From NCBI GenBank assembly GCA_027922465.2, contig BQMF02000497.1, positions 62,001-126,000 on the forward strand: 64,000 nt of DNA, written 5' to 3'. Under the pieces are notes generated by a model. That model ran no database searches. It was given only the letters and a program-made list of their open reading frames with translations, and was not told the origin of the DNA. Shown one piece after another: positions 57,131-64,000 of this stretch (position 1 is the stretch's first letter; each line of letters opens with the position of its first letter). Made by a program: the position numbers and the translations under genes. The DNA comes from Turritopsis dohrnii. Its lineage: Eukaryota > Cnidaria > Hydrozoa > Anthoathecata > Oceaniidae.

Positions 57131-57997
57131 TCTATATATTAATAGCCGATTCTCTGTCTGTCTGTCTGTCTGTCTGTTTGTTTGTTTGTAAGTCACGCAA
57201 AATGGTAGATTAAGTTGTGAGCGAAATTATTTCTTTTTTTGTGAGCGACGTGAGTTCGAAGCAAATACATTGCAACCCCAATCGAACGTGACTTTTTTTG
57301 GCTGATGAACTAATAGGAATAACGTTTTGTTTTTATTATTATCGTTAGTTTTATATTCCAAGGACTACGTTGACTACGTTGGCTTTGAAAACAATACATC
57401 AACTAAATACAAAGAAACTAACTGATTAAACATTTTGGACAAAAAGCAGCAGTGGCAGAACGTGGTAGCATGTTCGGTTTGCCAGTGTATCCTAACGTAT
57501 CCTTGTCTGACTGAGACAGGTAAACTTTTTTTCGAGCAATCAAAATGTTTAAAAACCGATAGGTCAAATAAGAGTATCACGAAACAAAATATTTTTTTGC
57601 TTTTCTTTTAACTTAATTTCTTTTTTTAATTGTTAAGCGCTTCTGATCGAACGTTTTTTTATTCTCTTTATTCATTTAGCACGTGCCTTTTTCTCTCCTC
57701 CGGGGTGATATTTTTAAGAAGAGAAACGATTTCCCCCTTACGTTTGATAGCACCCATGTTAGAGTGCGAAATTTTTTTAAAACAAAAGCTAATAAAAAGT
57801 TGAAGTTTTGTCTCTCTACGTTTTGAGTGCATTGTTACACTGATAAAAGATTGGTTTTACCAGAGGTTGTGACTTCGAATCTGCTTCTGGTTGAACACAA
57901 GTTGTATGAGCCGTTTATAAGGAAATTTGACGTTTATTGATACAGTGATACAGAGCAGGTGGACATGGGCGGTGAGCGACGCCGCCTCGGCGGCTAG
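57131..57997 (+). mobile_element. Helitron-like element 2 of a tandem pair
   Basis: It joins element 1 head-to-tail (CTAG|TCTATATATTAATAG) and ends GCCGCCTCGGCGGCTAG. It is alignable with element 1 throughout, with scattered substitutions and a few indels; its (GTCTG/TTTG)n block is longer, and near its 3' end it is shorter. Such tandem arrays are a known product of rolling-circle transposition. Confidence 0.85.
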
Positions 57998-58253
57998 TTT
58001 AAATTTGTTTTTCAAACGTGATTTTTATAGTACTTGATTTTCTTTACATTGTGTATCTGTGATTGGTCTATTCTAAAAAAATTTTAAATCATTGAACTGT
58101 AACATTTTATATAAGCCTACAATAGCAATTGTAAAACTACCTGACGAAGAGAATAACCTCGAAAGCTTGTAACGGTGTAGTTTTTGATGAAGTTATATAA
58201 AGCTATATATATATATATATATATATATATAGCTATATTACATGTTAAGTGTG

Positions 58254-58290
58254 TGTTTGCTTCCGTGGCACAGTTGGTTAGCGCAGTCAG
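58254..58290 (+). pseudogene. Truncated tRNA-like sequence, unit B
   Basis: CCGTGGCACAGTTGGTTAGC GCAGTCAG matches the first half of the 47874 sequence and then jumps to CTTCAACTGATTTTGCAG, which in unit A lies about 86 bp further on. Confidence 0.7.
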
Positions 58291-58701
58291 CTTCAACTGA
58301 TTTTGCAGAAATCCTTCTCCTGTAAGGGCATCTTGTTGATATTTCATCGTCGAAATCGCCAGGCGTTTTATGACGATGTTGACGTTTAAATATTAGACGA
58401 CTACGACGACTACGACGACAAAAGGACGTCAAAAGGACGCCAAGACTTATATTTTTCTTTTCCTCGACTGTTTTGAGTGATAAATCAACAACATAAAATT
58501 GTGTATTCTTTTTGTTGATTTTGATGGAGATATTCTTCATAAATGTTTCCATTAACGGTTAACTTATCGAATATGAACCTCGTTTCCATGTTGAAAGCTG
58601 ACTTAGGTAAATCTCAATAGTATTTCCAATTTTCTAAAACAAAATGTTTTGAGAATTTTCGTAAAGTCGCTTCAAATATCTTGTGGGAGCACATATTTTT
58701 T

Positions 58702-58975
58702 CTATAAACAATCTGGCGTCCTACTTCCGACAGCGAATATGTACACTTTGTTAATTCCGGTTCGAGACAGCTGTGCACGTGACATTTTACCAGCATTTAG
58801 GGTTGCTAAGCTACTCCGAATTTTAATAAACACGAATTTTGAATCAATATATTCATAATCTTCTTCCAACAGGTACACTTGATGAGGCTCCGATGTATGG
58901 CCTTCTTTCAGATGTTTGATATCATCTGTTTTCTTTCCTCTTGTACTTTTCGTCTTCTTTGAGTTTTTATAGTAG
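58702..58975 (-). pseudogene. Counterpart of the unrecognised frame, unit B
   Basis: The 3' part (DDIKHLKEGHTSEPHQVYLL to TPDCL) is open as in unit A with few residue changes (T/L, V/L, G/E). The upstream part is shifted by a 2-nt insertion at TTTCATATGC. Confidence 0.3.
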
Positions 58976-59037
58976 CAAGCATATGAAATACAGTAGAAGA
59001 AGTTGCATGTAGTATATTGTAAAAATAAACCTACATT

Positions 59038-59310
59038 TGAGAATTTTTCTATACTCTCCTCCGCAGGCAGCTATTTTGACTTAGAATTGAAAGAAAGGTT
59101 GTTAATCCGTAGGGACAAGCCTGTCCTCAATATAGCATCATTGCCATAATTTCTATTTTCGGATGGTTGATTTGTCCCTGGTGGAATTTCTTGATCGTAT
59201 GATCGTACGACCTTATCGTATCATACGACTTCTTGTATATATTCTGTCACACTTATGTTGTTTTCCACTTGAAAATGGCCGTCGTACGGCCGAAACGTTG
59301 TTAAATATAT
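59038..59310 (+). mobile_element. Second Penelope-like 3' fragment, unit B
   Basis: FENFSILSSAGSYFDLELKE and RLLIRRDKPVLN are followed by the single-armed GGCCGTCGTACGGCCGAAACG end. The KPVLN here is closer to the family norm than the KPIFN of unit A. Confidence 0.6.
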
Positions 59311-59681
59311 TTTCACAAATTTACAATCTTGTTATTTCAAATTTCAAATTTACAAGAAATTGTTTGTTGATTTATGTAAGCATTATTTTGTTATGCATGG
59401 AAATATTTAAAACAAGAAAAAATTAATGATTTTTTTACCATGCTTCTACCCTCAAAGGGCCGAACCTATTCCTTCAAATGGTTAGGTGCAGAGTGGAACC
59501 GATTGTTTTCCCATTTTGTAATCCGATTTTCTGTTTGTTTAAATGTATCTTCCGGAATGTTAATTAAAAAATAAACACTTCCCATCATGCTTTCATGGTG
59601 TGAAATGGAGCTTTGACCTTTAACACTCACAGCAGACAACCTCCCTGATCGTCTTCTATTCATCTGCAAATACCGTAATAA

Positions 59682-62460
59682 TCCGAACAAGCGCCTTGGG
59701 CGCTTTTATTAAATTTTTGGCATTTTTGCATGGGCACTTAATCATTTGTAATAAACGTTTGTAATTATCTGCGGCGCGAAGAGACAGCAGATATTGGTTT
59801 ACCCGTGGATGATGATGATGATATATGATGATATGATGATGATGATGATGATCCTAAAACTGCCAAAAGTGACGTCACGTTGTGTGCTGTTTACATGGCT
59901 CTTATGATGCCTGGTCACACGACATCAAATTTTAGTGGCGTGAATAATTCCGGGTAATAAAGCATTGATTTATTTGCGGTAGTGTGTTTTTCTACTTCAA
60001 CAGGTACATCTCTTCTCAAGGGAAGACAACCTGGAAGTCATCACTCAGCAAAACACACTAGGGACTATATTTCATTTTTGCACACCCAATTTTTTCAACC
60101 CCGTAGCGTTGACTATTTATCAGATTCGTTTGTAGACCACAACCTTCATCATTTGTGGGACTTTTGAGTTTGTATCCAGTTTGAGCATAGAAATACGAAA
60201 TCTTTTGGTATTTTTATGGTTTGAGGGAGGGACTTCACCACACAGACAGGACAACTGAAACTTTAGATGTCATTGAGATTATCCATATGAATTTCCATTG
60301 GTTTTAATACTTTCAAGCCCCACATGTTTCCCCTATGTTGTAATATAGGCTACATTTTTTTTAGCAACAAATATATTATTATATGACACGCGAAAAATGT
60401 GGCGGGCATCATATGCTATTGAGATAGCTATATTTGTTTCTTGAATTTCTAAACAAGTTTTTTATTGTTTTATCAGCATTAACCTTCTCGTATACATTTC
60501 GGCATATTTCTATACGTTTCTACTACTACATTATACTGTACCAATCTCGAACCCAGGGTCTCTTGCCTTTTCGATATACGGATGATGGCGGCGACGATGT
60601 TGCTTACTGGGAACTAAAGGAAACTTTATCTGCTAAAGCAGAGTCGAGAGATGAAGCTAGAGAGAATGATAAATTTTCAATCGGGATTTACAAAAGAAAA
60701 GAAAATGGAGAAAGCGACTTGACTTGAGATGTCTCTTTGGAGTTTGATGTATCATTTCTTACAATGCTGATCCGGCAAATTTCATATTAAAGGTCACCGT
60801 CATTGGAAAACCGAAAAGGGAAATTGGTTTAAATGCTCCTGCAAAATTTAACCGCTATACCTCTTGTAAACGGACTTCTTCGGTATTGGACTAGCAGTTG
60901 AACAAGAGAAAAGAAAGGTACAAGTTCATCACAAAACCAAAAAGATTCACCGAAAGTTTCCATTCATCGTATGAGGAATAATATAGATAAAACAAAGCAG
61001 AAAAAAGACCCTCAAAAATTTGAATTGATTTGTTTATCTTTTGTTCTTGCCTGGTAGCATCTTTTAAGAATATATATAGTAATGTTTTCTAAAGCGCCCC
61101 TCTTAGGAGGGGGCGGGACAATAATAAGAGGGAGCGTTTATTAGAGAGGGGAGTGTTTATTTAACTTTTTGAGTTTACATGAGGGCGTTAAAGTAGAGGG
61201 AAGCGTTAAATAGAAGGGATGTTTATTAGAGGATTTACGGCATTTCAAGATGTTCTGTTATAGTGTCCTGTTTGTAAATTCTGGGGAATAACTAATCATG
61301 CGGAAAGTGTGAGGCGTTTTCACTGAAAGGAATATTTTTATTTCTTAGGATTACAAGCAGGATTTCTTTTTTCGACATTTGGGATAATTGTCAGCGATAA
61401 AATTTAATACAGATTCAGTCATTCACGTAGGTAGTTATCCCTCAGTTCCACAACCATTTCTCACTTAAAGTATTTACACCAGAGCTTTGTTGGTTTCCAT
61501 GTCAAATGTAATTACGACGTATTGTAAAAGAATATCAGCCTCTTACTGAGGCTATTCATGATCTTCAAGTTTGGTATGTGAGAGAGGAATTTGACCACAA
61601 GCAGAGAAGATAATCTCGAAGATTACAATCTATTTATATGAATAAAAACATATCTGTGCATTATCTACATAGAATCAATAAATCAATAAGAAGGAAAAGA
61701 GAATATTTTTGAATGCTGAGGCATAAGGCGCCATAGTTGTCAATATTTTAGGTGCTGGAAATATGATGCTTAACTTTCTTCCTTGTGCGCAAAGCATTAC
61801 AAGATTTCATACTTGCTGATTTATGTGTTGTATTATTTTTTCAGTGATCGAAAAAACTAAATTTTGTTTTTAGTCTTCACCATTTGTTAGAACACAAATC
61901 AAAACTGTTCCTGAAACCTCGTACCCAGGGTTTCTTGGTTTACTCCAAACCCTAAGTTGTAGTGGATGAATATCAAAAGGCATTTTCAATTTGACGAGAA
62001 CGTATTTATTTACATGGAAATCTTTCCTGTAATATACATTCCGTATCAATCCATATAAATAACTAGCATGTAGCTTTAGCTAAAAAATGACCCCGCGCTC
62101 AAGCATTCCAATGTGTACACACAGCAAGCTATACATTGCAAGCTATACAACGGAAACAAAAACAAATTTTTGTCCGAGAACTCAAAAAAATTCAGATGAA
62201 TGTTTTTGCAAGTCTTTACACAGAAACAATATACACATTTAAACTTTTGTTAACATTGTATAAACTAAACACAATAAAAACAAGGAGAATTGCGAGCATG
62301 ATCATTTCGAAATGGGAGATCAGATCTGAAAACTCTGACAGATGGTCTTCACGGTTTTTCACTTACGTTGTAATTGGGTTAAACTTTCTTTAGGATAACT
62401 TTTTTTATTGATGCTAATATACCTTTCAAAAAGTCTAATAAAGGCTTAACAAGTAATATC
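59682..62460. other. Near-identical 2.8-kb shared segment, unit B
   Basis: Counterpart of 49693-52486, including the same (GAT)n, G-rich patch and 97-codon frame (60434-60727). No gene is assigned. Confidence 0.5.
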
Positions 62461-62721
62461 TGTCCGTGTACGAAAGTGCCAAATTCATTTTTCATCATCA
62501 CAGGGACAAATGGAAAATGGAAAATGGAAACTTTTAGCAAATCCCATTTTTTGAGTACAGAATACAAATTATTAGTTAAATTTCAATGGACAACATTGTT
62601 CTTATCACGTGACAGCACGTGGTTCATCCTGTGACGACACAACAACAACACTACAAGTCATCAAAAAGTAAGATTATTAGCTTACAAGTCAAGTGAATGT
62701 TGATTCTTTTGTATTATCAAC
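62461..62721. other. Unique sequence before the integrase-core gene
   Basis: It contains the small duplication AAATGGAAAATGGAAAATGG near 62508. It may hold the promoter or 5' UTR of the next gene; AACAACAACACTACAAG precedes the ATG by about 80 bp. Confidence 0.4.
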
Positions 62722-63946
62722 ATGGCTAGTATCGCTAAGAAAGTAACAGTCCAAGAAGTGAAAGACTTGCTTACATCTCATACTCTTGATGAAGTTAGTA
62801 CAGTCCTAAGGTCAAAGTATGGTGATAAAAGGCTTTTCTTTGAGAAGTCTGAAAAGATTTTGTAAAGAAAATGACATTGTAAGCTACAACACTCAAAACA
62901 TAGAAGAAATAAAGCTTGAAGTAGATAAGGCTACGACAGAGGTAAGTGAAATATCACAGTTATAAAAACTCTTTCTGTTTACCACGGATTTATTGAGCTC
63001 TTTATCGTTTTGTCTTTATCGTTTTGTTTAGGCGGGAAAAATGTACGGAAGAAAGATGTTGACGGGTCATTTGAAAGCAAAGGGGTTGAATGCGTCAGAG
63101 TATAAAGTTGGAAAGGCCTTGAGAAATGTTGGTAGTGTCTCACTTAATGAAAGGCGGATATCTATGAAACGGGCTCTAAACCCACGAGTTTACAATGCTG
63201 ACTACTTTGGTCACAAACTCCATATCGACCAAAATGAAAAGCTTGTAATGTACGGAGTCACTCATGTCTGTGCAAGAGATGGGTTTTCTGGATTTATTAC
63301 AGCATTTACCACAATGCCCATAAAGAACAATGGAAAGATTTATGACGAAATCTATCGGTAAGACAAAATATGTCACAGTAGCAGCAGTAGTTATCTATGG
63401 ACGTGTTTAATATTTTAGAACAACTGTCAGTCAGTACGGTATTTGGGACCAGTTACGTATTGACGGTGGAAATGAGTTTGTTTTATCATGCTACGTGCAG
63501 GAAATGCTACGAGACTCGAAAACAAATATCCATCGTGTGCCTGTGAGGCGGACTCCATCTATTCAAGTAAGTACATTTAACTTAGGATTGCGAAACTATA
63601 CTACTTCAGCTTTGAAATTGTTTGCTGTAAAGACTGTTTCTTCAGGTAATGTTGTTATCTCTAAAATACAACTAACTCTTAGAACAACATCATTGAACGA
63701 ATATGGGTCGAAGTTAACCAACGGGTAAATTATCCTATTAAGAGCGTTATGAACCGCTTGGTTGCTCGCGAAATGGTGGACATGGCAAATGATATTGCTA
63801 GATTTAGCGTTTCATGGATTTTGATTCGCACTTCATCGGTTGGCGCAGATTTGTTTGTTAAGGCATGGAATATGCATAGAATTCCAGGCATATACCACTC
63901 ACAGAGATTATTTGAGGATGAGAACATTAACAGAGCCTGTCAGTGA
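62722..63946 (+). pseudogene. Integrase-core (DDE) domain gene, four exons, one frameshift
   Basis: Exons: 62722-62941, 63032-63357, 63419-63566 and 63683-63946, with GTAAGT or GTAAGA donors and AG acceptors in agreeing phases. The N-terminus MASIAKKVTVQEVKDLLTSH runs to about LRSKYG. Then the frame must shift by one base near 62820-62825 to read VIKGFSLRSLKRFCKENDI, a family hallmark. Exon 2: YGRKMLTGHLKAKG, NADYFGHKLHIDQNEKLVMY and DGFSGFITAF. Exon 3: QYGIWDQLRIDGGNEFVLS. Exon 4: NNIIERIWVEVNQRVNYPIK and AWNMHRIPG. The catalytic triad is visible as D of HID, D of RIDGG and E of IIER. The family is a transposase-derived integrase core found in many aquatic animals; whether it moves is unknown. 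The unusual C-terminus (63905-63946) may reflect a second lesion. Confidence 0.75.
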
Positions 63947-64000
63947 CAGATCTGGAGGGTAGATGCAACTTGTGGAGAGGAGAGTTTTATCAATTTAATT
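63947..64000. other. Right edge, no feature
   Basis: Fifty-four bases after the stop codon; nothing recognised. Confidence 0.6.

Larger units (their letters stand above)
54413..58215 (+). mobile_element. Penelope-like element, unit B, broken and filled with insertions
   Basis: The same inverted ends as in unit A enclose an RT fragment at 54674-54970 (WWRFIDDIFLVWERG, HFSSCHPFHTKKGIPYSQAL), which lacks motif B through an internal deletion. A GIY-YIG end at 55326-55589 has FVIYRLSCKTCNLQYIGSTK. The C-terminal words RESFWQYKLETFVPKGLNE (about 55660-55720) are missing from unit A. A hAT-like MITE and two Helitron-like elements lie inside. The copy is dead. Confidence 0.82.
53216..62460. repeat. 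Large direct duplication, unit B
   Basis: Collinear with unit A from ATCGTCAAGGAAACC to CAAGTAATATC. Differences: it lacks the 3.25-kb block with the hAT-like element, the SINE and the long palindrome. It carries a Helitron pair, a more complete Penelope endonuclease end, and an 86-bp deletion through the tRNA-like sequence. Confidence 0.9.

Overview
The window looks like animal DNA, probably an invertebrate. It is AT-rich, its genes have GT-AG introns, and its repeats include LINE and Penelope-like retroelements, Helitrons, tRNA-derived SINEs and many short inverted-repeat transposons. The Death/ankyrin gene and the integrase-core gene fit an early-branching metazoan (sponge or cnidarian) or a mollusc. 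I cannot name the species. Nothing here looks bacterial, and no rRNA, intact tRNA or CRISPR array was seen.

Layout. 1-1845 (minus): an open reverse-transcriptase frame of a non-LTR retrotransposon that runs off the left edge. 1.8-18.5 kb: mostly gene-free, holding nested DNA transposons (6763-8467, 8912-10157 with a pogo-like element inside it, and small MITEs). 18.56-31.4 kb (plus): the main host gene, with seven supported coding exons and an uncertain first exon at 12265-12307. It joins a helical exon, a Death domain, two unassigned exons, a superfamily-1 helicase-like ATPase and an ankyrin block. All joins keep one frame (1,494 codons), and the first four exons are symmetrical phase 1-1 modules. 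A death-fold adaptor, a NERD-like/SF1 NTPase and ankyrin repeats in one protein suggest a cytosolic sensor or signalling protein; that function is inference. Its 5.8-kb last intron is packed with MITEs and minisatellites, and its 3' UTR region carries a motif repeated three times.

32-41 kb: a decayed LINE interrupted by a 1.1-kb element with a 9-bp target duplication (33806-34910), a 1.83-kb foldback transposon with palindrome-studded arms and a 9-bp target duplication (36765-38598), and simple repeats.

41.3-62.5 kb: a large direct duplication (unit A 41308-52486, unit B 53216-62460). Each unit carries a broken Penelope-like element, a second Penelope 3' fragment and about 2.8 kb of nearly identical unassigned sequence. 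The units differ by clean insertions: a 3-kb hAT-like element and a SINE only in A, and two head-to-tail Helitron-like elements only in B. Each unit therefore shows the empty site for the other's insertion. The pair could be a real tandem duplication or two haplotypes assembled end to end.

62.7-63.95 kb (plus): a four-exon gene of the eukaryotic integrase-core (DDE) family, with a probable single-base frameshift in exon 1.
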